Assembly (NCBI GenBank): GCA_021802825.1
Contig: JAJZRG010000035.1
Coordinates: 1-38,303, forward strand
DNA from: Chloroflexota bacterium
Lineage (GTDB): Bacteria; Chloroflexota; Limnocylindria; Limnocylindrales; CSP1-4
Length of the DNA stretch: 38,303 nucleotides
Direction of reading: 5' to 3'
Shown piece after piece: positions 17,340 through 24,344 of this stretch (positions are counted from its first letter, which is position 1; each line of letters starts with the position of its first letter). The position numbers and the translations under genes are program-made. Below the pieces are notes generated by a model, which saw only the letters and a program-made list of their open reading frames with translations, did no database searches and was not told the DNA's origin.

Positions 17340-18218
17340 CTAGAGGGCACCGCTCCGCGACCGGCGCTCGGTGATCTCGCGCTCCAGCTCGTCCTCGATG
17401 GGCGCGAGGTGCCCGGTCCAGTTGTGGGCCCGGAGGACCGCGCGCCCGCCGCGGAACTCCACCACGGAGATCCCGGTCAGCCCCATCGAGAACGACCAGA
17501 ACTTGGCGAGCGGCAGGTCGAACAGCGCGAGCATGACCACCTTGAACACGCCGTCGTGGGCCACCAGGACGGACCACGGCTGGGCCGCGGCCTGCGCCGC
17601 CCCGCTGTAGCCGTGGACCTGCGGCCGGTCGGTTGTGCCGCGCGGGTAGTCGCGCCCCAGCTCGTCGAGCACGCGCGCCAGGGCCGGGCGCAACCGGGCG
17701 TCCACCTCGGCGAGCGATTCGCCGCCGGGCGCGTGGACCGCGAGCGGGTCCCGGCGCCAGCCCGCGATCTCCGCCGGCCAGTGGCGCCCGATCTCGTCGG
17801 CCGTCACGCCCTCCCACTCGCCCTGGCCGATCTCAAGCAGCCCCGGCTCGGCGCGCAGGACGGGGAGGGGAGCGGCCGTCGCCTGGGCCTCGCCGACGAC
17901 CCGGAGGTCCGCCATCGCCGAGGCCACCGCGCTCGCCGTGTCGGCTGCCCGGGCGAGGGGCGAGTGGGCGATCTCCCGGGGCAGCCCGCCGGGGACGGGC
18001 AGGGCCGGCGACGCGTGGGGTCGCGCGAGCCGCTCGCCGGCCAGCGCGGCTTGGCGGCGCCCCAGCGCGGAGAGCGGCGACTCGGCCTGCCCCTGGAAGC
18101 GCCCCTCGCGGATCCACTCGCTCTCGCCGTGCCGCAGCAGCACGACGGTCGCGTCGAGGCCGTCGGGGACGAGCGGCGAGCCGTCGTCGCGGCCGGTGGA
18201 CGGCACGGCGCGGCTCAC
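17340..18218 (-). CDS. Histidine phosphatase family protein, possible phosphoserine phosphatase
   Basis: 292 residues from GTG 18218. The phosphohistidine motif LLRHGESEW gives R29-H30-G31; the second catalytic His is H221 in LVAHDGVFK, and the acid region is EIGQGEWEG. This is the dPGM-like branch of the superfamily (phosphoglycerate mutase, cobalamin phosphatase, metal-independent phosphoserine phosphatase). It is the last gene of a three-gene operon with serA and a class V aminotransferase, overlapping serA by four bases (GTGA). Metal-independent phosphoserine phosphatases of this fold are known in Hydrogenobacter and cyanobacteria, so dephosphorylation of phosphoserine is the best guess. 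A different small phosphate ester remains possible. Confidence 0.85.
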   Translation of the reverse strand: MSRAVPSTGRDDGSPLVPDGLDATVVLLRHGESEWIREGRFQGQAESPLSALGRRQAALAGERLARPHASPALPVPGGLPREIAHSPLARAADTASAVASAMADLRVVGEAQATAAPLPVLRAEPGLLEIGQGEWEGVTADEIGRHWPAEIAGWRRDPLAVHAPGGESLAEVDARLRPALARVLDELGRDYPRGTTDRPQVHGYSGAAQAAAQPWSVLVAHDGVFKVVMLALFDLPLAKFWSFSMGLTGISVVEFRGGRAVLRAHNWTGHLAPIEDELEREITERRSRSGAL

Positions 18219-19798
18219 CGGTGCCCGCCCAGCGTGACCGACCAGACGTCGATCACCGCGTCGTCAGCCCGGATCGCCGCCACCACCGAGGCCGGCGGGG
18301 CGTCGTCGAGGGCGAGGACCATGAACGCATCGGCGCGCGGCGCCGATCGTGCGAGCGTCATCGAGCTAATGTTGACGTCCGACTCGCCGAGCAGCACGCC
18401 CACCCGGCCCACCGTTCCCGGCCGATCGCGGTGGTTGGTGATCAGCATGTGCGCCGCCGGCGCGAGGTCCATCGTGTGCGCGCCCAGCCGGACGAGGCGC
18501 GGCTCGCCCTGCGCGACCGTGCCTCCGACCGTGATGCTCCCGCGCTCGGCCTCCGCCGTGACCGTCAGCAGCGACGCGAGCGCCCCGGCGTCGGGCGTCT
18601 TGCGCTCCACCACGGTGATCCCGCGCGCCTTGGCCAGCGTGGTCGCGTTGACGAGGTTGACCCGCTCCTCGGTCGTGGCCTCGAGCAGCCCGCGCAGCAC
18701 CGCCGCGACGAGCGAGGAGGCGTCGTGGGCCGCGGGCTCGCCGGCGATCTCGATCGTGAGCGTGTGCGGGGCGCCGGCCACCATCTGGGCCGCGAACTGG
18801 CCGAGGGTCTCGGCGAGCGGGAGGTAGGGCGCGATCGCCTGCGCCGTCTCGGGCGTGAGCAGCGGCGCGTTGACCGCGTAGCGCGCGGAGCGGCCGTCGA
18901 GGACCTCGATGATCTGCTCGGCCACCTCCTCGGCCACGGCGATCTGCGCCTCCTCGGTGGACGCGCCGAGGTGCGGCGTGAGGAGCGTGTTGGGCGCGTC
19001 CAGCAGCGGGTTGCCCGCCGGCGGCTCCGCCGTGTAGACGTCGATGCCGGCGCCGGCGACCCGGCCGCTGCGCAGCGCCGCGGCGAGGTCCGCCTCGTCG
19101 ATCACGCCGCCGCGGGCCACGTTGAGCAGCAGCACGCCCGGCTTCATGCGCTCGATGACCGCGGCGTTGATCAGCCCGGTCGTCGCCTTCGTCTTAGGCA
19201 CGTGGACGGTGATGACGTCGGAGCGCGTCACGAGGTCGTCGAAGGACACCAGCTCGACGCCCAGGTTGGCCGCCTGCTCGGGGGTCACGAACGGGTCGGA
19301 CGCGATGACCGGCATCTGCATCGCCCGGGCGCGGACGGCGATCGCCTGGCCGATCTTGCCCAGGCCCACGATCCCCAGCGTCTTGCCGCGGACCTCGATG
19401 CCGGTGAACTGCGAGCGCCTCCACTCGCCGCGGCGTATCGACGCGTCGGCGGCGGCGGTCTTGCGGGCGAGCCCGAACAGCAGCGCGAGCGCCAGTTCGG
19501 CGGCAGCGATCGTGTTGCCCGTCGGGGCGTTGACGACCGTGATCCCCGCGCGGGTCGCGGCCTCGAGGTCCACGTTGTCCACGCCCACGCCGGCCCGCCC
19601 CACGACCACGAGCCGCGTCCCGGCCGCGATCATCTCGGCGTCCACCTTGACCTGGCTGCGGACGACCAGCGCGTCGTAGTCGGGCAGGATCGCGATGATC
19701 TCCTCGCGCGGCAGGCCCAGGCGCTCGTCCACCTCGTGGTGGCGGCGGAGCAGCTCGAGGCCCTCGGGCGCGAGCGATTCGGCGACCAGGATCCGCAT
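18215..19798 (-). CDS. serA: D-3-phosphoglycerate dehydrogenase
   Basis: 527 residues, the long form of SerA. It oxidises 3-phosphoglycerate to 3-phosphohydroxypyruvate, the first step of the phosphorylated serine pathway. The Rossmann motif is GIVGLGKIGQ, the substrate-binding Arg is in NVARGGVIDE, and the catalytic His in LTPHLGASTEEAQ. The C-terminal half holds the allosteric substrate-binding domain (~320-450) and an ACT domain (from about 453, LITNHRDRPGTVGRVG), so serine feedback is likely. The ATG shares its A with the TGA of the upstream aminotransferase gene (TGATG), which fixes the start and implies translational coupling. Confidence 0.95.
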   Translation of the reverse strand: MRILVAESLAPEGLELLRRHHEVDERLGLPREEIIAILPDYDALVVRSQVKVDAEMIAAGTRLVVVGRAGVGVDNVDLEAATRAGITVVNAPTGNTIAAAELALALLFGLARKTAAADASIRRGEWRRSQFTGIEVRGKTLGIVGLGKIGQAIAVRARAMQMPVIASDPFVTPEQAANLGVELVSFDDLVTRSDVITVHVPKTKATTGLINAAVIERMKPGVLLLNVARGGVIDEADLAAALRSGRVAGAGIDVYTAEPPAGNPLLDAPNTLLTPHLGASTEEAQIAVAEEVAEQIIEVLDGRSARYAVNAPLLTPETAQAIAPYLPLAETLGQFAAQMVAGAPHTLTIEIAGEPAAHDASSLVAAVLRGLLEATTEERVNLVNATTLAKARGITVVERKTPDAGALASLLTVTAEAERGSITVGGTVAQGEPRLVRLGAHTMDLAPAAHMLITNHRDRPGTVGRVGVLLGESDVNISSMTLARSAPRADAFMVLALDDAPPASVVAAIRADDAVIDVWSVTLGGHR

Positions 19799-20955
19799 CA
19801 CCGGCCCTCCGCGGCGACCAGCGCCTGCTGGGCGGCGGCGACGCCGGCGCCGGGCTGGACGGTGATCCCGGCCTCGAGCAACTGCGCCTCGATCGAGCTG
19901 ATGGCCGCGATGATGTCGTCGGTGGTGACCGCGCCCAGGTGGCCGAGCCGGAAGATCCGGCCCTTGAGCTTGCCCTGGCCGCCGGCGAGGATCAGCCCGC
20001 GGCGCTTGAGCCCGGCGTTGAACGCCTTCCAGTCGAGGCCCTCGGGGATCCACGCGGCGGTGACCGTCCTGGACGCGACCGCGTCGTCTGCCAGCAGGGC
20101 GAAGCCGAGCGCCCGGAGGCCGGCCCGGGTGGCCGCCGCGCAGGCGGCATGGCGGGCGTAGACGCTCTCGCCCTCGGCCTGCATCAGCCGGATGCCCTCG
20201 TCCACCTGGTACATCACGGCCACGGCCGGGGTCCACGGGCTCTCGCCGCTCGCCTGCGAGTCGCGGTGGCGCCGCAGGTCGAGGTAGAAGCGCGGCATCT
20301 TGGCGGTCTGCGCGGCCGCCCACGCCCGCGGTCCCACGGCCGCGAACGCCATGCCCGGCGCGGACATCCACGCCTTCTGCGAGCCGGTGACGACGAGGTC
20401 GCAGCCCCAGGCGTCCATCGCGAAGGGCACCGCCCCCAGTGCCGAGATCCCGTCCACCAGCACGAGCGCGTCAGGCGCCGCGTCGCGGACCGCTGCCGCC
20501 AGCGCCGCGATGTCGCTCGTGACGCCGGTCGAGGTCTCGTTGTGCGTCAGGAGCACCGCCTTGAGGCCCTCGATCTCGGCGGCTGCCGCCCGGACCGCCG
20601 CCGCCTCGGGCGCCCGGCCCCACTCGACCTCCAGCCTCGTCACCGCGGCGCCGTAGACCTCGGCCACCTTGGCGAAGCGGTCGCCGAACGCGCCCATCGT
20701 GACCGCCAGCACCCGGTCGCCCGGGGAGAGGACGTTGACCACCGCCGCCTCCAGCCCGCCCGTGCCGGCGCAGGTCAGGAGGATCACGTCGTGCTCCGTC
20801 CCGAAGAACGGCTTCATGGAGATCTCGACGCGCTTGGTCAGCGCCTTGAACTCGTCCCCGCGGTGGTTCACCATCTGGCGCCCGCCAGCCTCGCGGACCG
20901 AGGGCGGCAGGGCGGTCGGGCCTGGGATGCGGAGGTTGGGCTCGAAACGGGTCAT
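19798..20955 (-). CDS. Class V aminotransferase, SPT/AGT-like (probable phosphoserine role)
   Basis: 385 residues of PLP enzyme in the alanine-glyoxylate/serine-pyruvate aminotransferase group. It starts with RIPGPTALPPSV, has the glycine-rich CAGTGGLEAA, the PLP Asp in LVDGISALGAVP and the Schiff-base Lys K194 in TGSQKAWMSAPG. Family members use glyoxylate, pyruvate or, in some bacteria and archaea, phosphohydroxypyruvate. Here it heads an operon with serA, so the most economical role is a SerC substitute making phosphoserine. Glyoxylate-linked transamination is the alternative. The start is supported by GGAG eight bases upstream. An upstream extension of the frame would cross the divergent antitoxin gene and is rejected. 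Confidence 0.88.
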   Translation of the reverse strand: MTRFEPNLRIPGPTALPPSVREAGGRQMVNHRGDEFKALTKRVEISMKPFFGTEHDVILLTCAGTGGLEAAVVNVLSPGDRVLAVTMGAFGDRFAKVAEVYGAAVTRLEVEWGRAPEAAAVRAAAAEIEGLKAVLLTHNETSTGVTSDIAALAAAVRDAAPDALVLVDGISALGAVPFAMDAWGCDLVVTGSQKAWMSAPGMAFAAVGPRAWAAAQTAKMPRFYLDLRRHRDSQASGESPWTPAVAVMYQVDEGIRLMQAEGESVYARHAACAAATRAGLRALGFALLADDAVASRTVTAAWIPEGLDWKAFNAGLKRRGLILAGGQGKLKGRIFRLGHLGAVTTDDIIAAISSIEAQLLEAGITVQPGAGVAAAQQALVAAEGR

Positions 20956-21016
20956 CAGACACTCCAGACGGCGCGTGGGGAATGGGCCGCATGGTGCCGG
21001 AAGTGGCGGGCCCGTG

Positions 21017-21043
21017 TCTACCGTGGTAGATATGAGGTCATAT
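21017..21043 (+). promoter_or_regulatory. Double palindromic operator of the toxin-antitoxin pair
   Basis: Two perfect inverted repeats of the same build (six bases, two-base spacer, six bases) lie side by side: TCTACC-GT-GGTAGA at 21017-21030 and ATATGA-GG-TCATAT at 21030-21043. Their centres are 13 bases apart. The second covers the GAGG ribosome site and the first bases of the antitoxin ATG, the first a -10-like TAGATA. Ribbon-helix-helix antitoxins usually bind such repeats to repress their own operon, which is the inferred function. Confidence 0.65.
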
Positions 21044-21290
21044 GAAGACCGTCCGGACGACCATCCTGCTCGATGCCGACCTGCTCGATCGGCTGGACCG
21101 CCACGTCCAGCGCCAGCGCACCACCAAGACCTCGGTGATCGCCGCGGCGCTCGAGGCGTGGCTGGACTCGAACGGGGCGACACCCGAGTTCCCGTTCCTG
21201 GGCATCGGGCGGAGCAGCCACGGGCGCCTCTCGCTCGACGGGCGGGCCATCACGCGGCGCGAGGCCGGCCGGCGGCAGGGCGGATCCTGA
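21042..21290 (+). CDS. Ribbon-helix-helix antitoxin (CopG/VapB type)
   Basis: 82 residues. VRTTILLDADLLDRLDRHVQ followed by KTSVIAAALEAWLD is a ribbon-helix-helix DNA-binding fold (strand 3-10, helices ~12-25 and ~30-44). The C-terminal part (SRRR-like basic, with FPFLGIGRSSHGRLS) would wrap the toxin, as in VapB proteins, and ends in the RREAGRRQGGS tail. One base separates its stop from the GTG of the PIN gene. GAGG upstream lies within the operator palindrome. Forms a type II toxin-antitoxin module; autoregulation is likely. Confidence 0.85.
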   Translation: MKTVRTTILLDADLLDRLDRHVQRQRTTKTSVIAAALEAWLDSNGATPEFPFLGIGRSSHGRLSLDGRAITRREAGRRQGGS

Positions 21291-21291
21291 G

Positions 21292-21705
21292 GTGGCCGTG
21301 CTGCTCGACCCGTCGGCCGTCCTCGCGGCGGCTGATTCGGCCGACCTCAATCACCGCGCCGCGGTCGCCTGGTTCGAGCGCGTGGACGAGCCGCTGCTGC
21401 TGGGCGCCCTCTCGCTCGCCGAGCTCGACCTACTGCTCCAGCGCGAGCTCGGCGCCGCTGCCTCCATGGCGGTGGTCGAGAGCGTGGTGGCCGGCTCCAT
21501 CCGCCTCGTTGCCCCCACACCGGGCGACCTGCGGCGGGCCGCGGAGCTGATGGCTGAGGCGGCCGAGCACCGCCCAAGCCTGGCGGATGCGCTCCTCGTC
21601 GCGACGGCGGAGCGCCTCGGGATCCGCCGCGTGGCGGGCTTCGACCGCCGGCCGCTCGCGGTGTTCCGGCCCCGGCACGCGAGGAGCCTCGACTTCGAGC
21701 CGTAG
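21292..21705 (+). CDS. PIN-domain toxin (VapC family)
   Basis: 137 residues from GTG 21292. The PIN ribonuclease acidic residues are in place: D6 (LLDPSAVLA), E44 (SLAELDLLLQ), D99 (SLADALLVATAERL) and D118 (GFDRR), which coordinate Mg2+. VapC toxins cleave tRNA or rRNA and are held inactive by the antitoxin encoded immediately upstream. All catalytic positions are intact, so the toxin appears active. The in-frame GTG at 21298 is an alternative start. No mobile-element borders are seen around the pair. Confidence 0.88.
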   Translation: MAVLLDPSAVLAAADSADLNHRAAVAWFERVDEPLLLGALSLAELDLLLQRELGAAASMAVVESVVAGSIRLVAPTPGDLRRAAELMAEAAEHRPSLADALLVATAERLGIRRVAGFDRRPLAVFRPRHARSLDFEP

Positions 21706-21718
21706 CCTGGCCGCTGCT

Positions 21719-21867
21719 CCCCGCGGCACGCCAGTGTGCCAAGTCGCCACCGGAGGTGTGCAGGTTGCGCCGTCCGTCGGCCACCGATGCCCGCGGCACG
21801 CCCGGCGGCGGGCGCCCTGGCACAAGGGCGCGCCAGAGGGTGCATCCGGGGCGGCGTCGCCTCTGGC
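21719..21867. other. Intergenic region with several inverted repeats
   Basis: The 232-base convergent spacer between the PIN and RDD genes holds a direct repeat CCCGCGGCACGCC (21719-21731 and 21788-21800), a hairpin GCGCCCT/AGGGCGC (21812-21818 with 21825-21831, six-base loop) and a longer-range repeat GCCAGAGG/CCTCTGGC (21832-21839 with 21860-21867). No open frame is convincing. It could be a structured 3' region or a small RNA; nothing identifies it. Confidence 0.4.
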
Positions 21868-21873
21868 AAGCGA

Positions 21874-21901
21874 AAACGGGGCCGGAAGACCGGCCCCGTT
21901 T
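21874..21901. terminator. Bidirectional intrinsic terminator
   Basis: A perfect 12-bp stem, AAACGGGGCCGG (21874-21885) and CCGGCCCCGTTT (21890-21901), closes on an AAGA loop. The upstream AAAA gives a TTTT tail for minus-strand transcripts; the plus strand has TTT then G-rich sequence. It serves the convergent PIN and RDD genes. Confidence 0.8.
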
Positions 21902-21937
21902 GGGTTGGGCGTTTGGGGTGCCGGGGGTTGCTTGCGC

Positions 21938-22588
21938 CTAGAGGTGCTTGATCACCACGGTGCCGGCCTGGACGTCGTGGAAGCCCTGGCGCTTGCTGCT
22001 CTGCGATGCCGTGTACAGCAGGTAGATGGTGTACGCGATCACGGCGAGGTTGAGGAGCAAGCCGAGGAAGGCGAGGGTGAGACTGCTGCCGAAGACGGCA
22101 CTCAGCGCGTAGCCGGCTGCCGCCGGGCCGAACAGAAACGCCCAGCGGCGGATGGCCTGGGGCTGGGTCAGCGTCGCGCCGTCGGCGGCGTTCACGGTCT
22201 CGAGCTTGAGGATCTTCTGGCCCGGCGAGGCGCGCATCGTCGTCCATGTGTAGACGAAGTAGACGGCGCTGCCAACCAGCCACAGAGCACCGATCACAAG
22301 GCCGATGATGAAGACCATCCCGAACCCGGCGGTCAGGAGGAGGCTTCCCACAAGGATGCCCCAGACCAGGGTCCAGACCACGCCCAGGATGATCCCGTCG
22401 ATCACGTAGGCGATGATGCGGGTAACTAGGTCCGCGTAGACGATGCCCGGCGCGGGACCCACTTCCACGGGAGCCTGCTGGAAGTTGGGATTGAACCCGC
22501 CCGGAGCGCCCGCCGGCGGGGGCTGCGGTGCCTGCCAGTTACCAGAAGGCGGAGGGGGAGTAGGCGCGCCCCCGGCCGGATCCGTCAT
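21938..22588 (-). CDS. RDD-family membrane protein
   Basis: 216 residues. A Pro/Gly/Gln-rich cytoplasmic N-terminus (1-~50) precedes the RDD domain: YADLVTRIIAYVIDGIILG has the Arg...Asp spacing that names the family (R57, D64 region), with membrane segments near 58-85, 88-115 and 165-195. The loop TTMRASPGQKILKLETVNAADG is the conserved cytoplasmic hairpin. Function of RDD proteins is uncertain, with ion-exchange roles reported for some. GGGAGG lies seven bases before the ATG. Transcribed towards the shared terminator at 21874-21901. Confidence 0.85.
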   Translation of the reverse strand: MTDPAGGAPTPPPPSGNWQAPQPPPAGAPGGFNPNFQQAPVEVGPAPGIVYADLVTRIIAYVIDGIILGVVWTLVWGILVGSLLLTAGFGMVFIIGLVIGALWLVGSAVYFVYTWTTMRASPGQKILKLETVNAADGATLTQPQAIRRWAFLFGPAAAGYALSAVFGSSLTLAFLGLLLNLAVIAYTIYLLYTASQSSKRQGFHDVQAGTVVIKHL

Positions 22589-22763
22589 CGTGGACCTCCC
22601 TCAACGGCGCACCCTGCGCCAAGATGTGAAGCATACGACGCCGAGCGCAAGGTTTGGAGCCCCACGCGGTCAATTGCAGACAGGACTTTCGCACGATCCC
22701 GATTCAAGTTGTGGCGGCATGTCATTATTCCTCCCAACGACACCACGCAGACATCGAGGACCC

Positions 22764-23078
22764 ATGCGCATCCGTGCCGCGAAGTTGGAGGAGCTCGCGC
22801 CCAAGCCTCGCGAGCGCGCGCTCAGCCCGCGCCAGCTGGCCGCTCTGCAGCGCGAGGAGGAGGTCCGAAAGGCGTTCGCGCGCCTCCGGACGGACGAGGA
22901 CATCGTCGCGATCGAGCTCGACCCTGCCGACAAGGTGCCCACCCTTCGGGCCGCCGTGAAGCGCGCCATCGCCGCCCACCGGCCGGAGGTCAACATGGCG
23001 ATCCGGGGCCGCACGATCTACGTCTCAACCGGGAAACTGCCCGGCGGGCGCGGCGGGCGCAGGCCGAAGGCCAGCTGA
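22764..23078 (+). CDS. Unknown small basic protein
   Basis: 104 residues from ATG 22764, with GAGGA five bases upstream. I recognise no family. It is charged throughout: a helical first half (ELAPKPRERALSPRQLAALQREEEV), then a compact mixed segment (TDEDIVAIELDPADKVPTLRAAVKRAIAAHRP) that ends in two likely beta strands (VNMAIRGRTIYVST), and a basic Gly/Arg tail. No membrane segment. It could bind nucleic acid, but that rests only on charge. The gene stands alone, divergent from the RDD gene across a 175-base spacer in which I see only weak promoter-like hexamers, and convergent with the M20 gene 42 bases further. Confidence 0.7.
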   Translation: MRIRAAKLEELAPKPRERALSPRQLAALQREEEVRKAFARLRTDEDIVAIELDPADKVPTLRAAVKRAIAAHRPEVNMAIRGRTIYVSTGKLPGGRGGRRPKAS

Positions 23079-23120
23079 CGCCACGCCGGGCGCACCCCGG
23101 CCCCGCGCCACGCCACAGCC

Positions 23121-24293
23121 CTACGTCACGCCGCAGAACCGCTCGATCGCACGCTCGACGATCTCGACGGCCGCGACCATCTCGGGCATCGAGACCCACT
23201 CGTCGGGTGCGTGGAAGTTGCCGCCATCCACGCCGTAGCAAAGCGTTGGGATGCCCGCGGCCGAGCACAGGCCCGAGTCGCCCCAGGCGTTGAGCCCCGT
23301 GGCACGAGGTCGGCGGCCCAGCACCGGCTCGGCGGACTCGACGATCGCGTCGAACAGTGCCTCGTAGCCCTGGGGCATGAACGGCTCGCGGTCGATCTGA
23401 ACGTTGACCTCGCCACGGAACCCGGGGTAGATCGAGCGGACCTCATCGAAGATCGCCTGGATCTCGCGGACGCGATCTGAGAGGTGCTCGCCCGGCTGTG
23501 TCCCGATCTCGATGCCCAGCACGCACGACGAGGGGTACGTCGCGTAGTCCGTGCCGCCCCGGATGGTGCCCGTGTGGAAGACCGTCCGCCCACTCATGCT
23601 GCCGCCGTCGGCGCCCCGCCCGAAGCCCGTGTTGTCGAGCACCTTGAGGCGTCGGATCACTTCGGCCATGTGGACGATGGCGTCGATGCCCTGGTCGGGA
23701 TCCGACCCGTGGGCCGCCCGGCCGTGAACCACGATGTCGATCCAGCCGAAGCCCTGGTGCTCGACGACGACGTCGTCGAGGCGCTCGGGCTCGAGCACGA
23801 GGATCGCGTCCGGGCGGTGGCGTTCCAGCATGTGGAACGTCCCAATCGATGCACCCTCCTCATCGACCGTCGTGGCTACGATGAGGTCGCCCTTGAGGCG
23901 GACGCCGCGCTCCACCAGTGACCGCAGCGCGAGCATGCCGATCGCGCACGAACTCTTGTCGTCTGCCACGCCAAGGCCGATCAGCCGGTCGCCGTCGCGG
24001 ATCGGGGTGAGCGCGCGGTCGCGCCAGTTGCCGTAGCCCACGGTGTCGGCATGTGAGTTGAGGAGCAGCGAGGGGCCGCCGCCGGCACCGGTCAGCCGCG
24101 CGAACAGGTTGGGCCGCCCGGGTGCCACCTCCTCGAACCAGACCTCGACGCCCGGGAGGTCGGCCATCCAGTCGGCGATGAACCGCTGGAGGGCCGCCTC
24201 GCCGACGCCGTCGGGGATCAGCCAGGGCGTGACGGACTCGATCCGCACGAGGTCGGACAGCAGCTGCTCGATCTGGGCGTCGGTGGCGGGCAT
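23121..24293 (-). CDS. M20-family metallohydrolase (ArgE/DapE type)
   Basis: 390 residues. The di-zinc residues are visible: H81 and D83 (SHADTV), bridging D111 (GLGVADDKSS), the general base E145 with E146 (TVDEEG), an acid in LVLEPE (~168-170) and the C-terminal His in GGNFHAPDEW. A dimerisation domain (~175-285) includes HGRAAHGSDPDQG. Members cleave N-acyl or peptide bonds: deacetylases, desuccinylases and dipeptidases. It is the last gene of the minus-strand importer operon, 51 bases after the ATPase gene, with AGGAG nine bases before its ATG. It probably hydrolyses what the importer brings in; DapE or ArgE assignment is not justified. Confidence 0.88.
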   Translation of the reverse strand: MPATDAQIEQLLSDLVRIESVTPWLIPDGVGEAALQRFIADWMADLPGVEVWFEEVAPGRPNLFARLTGAGGGPSLLLNSHADTVGYGNWRDRALTPIRDGDRLIGLGVADDKSSCAIGMLALRSLVERGVRLKGDLIVATTVDEEGASIGTFHMLERHRPDAILVLEPERLDDVVVEHQGFGWIDIVVHGRAAHGSDPDQGIDAIVHMAEVIRRLKVLDNTGFGRGADGGSMSGRTVFHTGTIRGGTDYATYPSSCVLGIEIGTQPGEHLSDRVREIQAIFDEVRSIYPGFRGEVNVQIDREPFMPQGYEALFDAIVESAEPVLGRRPRATGLNAWGDSGLCSAAGIPTLCYGVDGGNFHAPDEWVSMPEMVAAVEIVERAIERFCGVT

Positions 24294-24344
24294 GGGCTGG
24301 CTCCTGCGTAGGTGGCGATGAGGGCTGGGGATCCCGGAGGCGCC

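Noticed and set aside
21000..21183. N-terminal extension of the class V aminotransferase across the antitoxin gene
   Set aside because: It would run antisense to the ribbon-helix-helix gene and its operator; the family N-terminus and GGAG site fit ATG 20955.
23121..24293. Calling the M20 protein DapE or ArgE
   Set aside because: Metal-site motifs are family-wide; no lysine or arginine genes are nearby, whereas an importer operon is.
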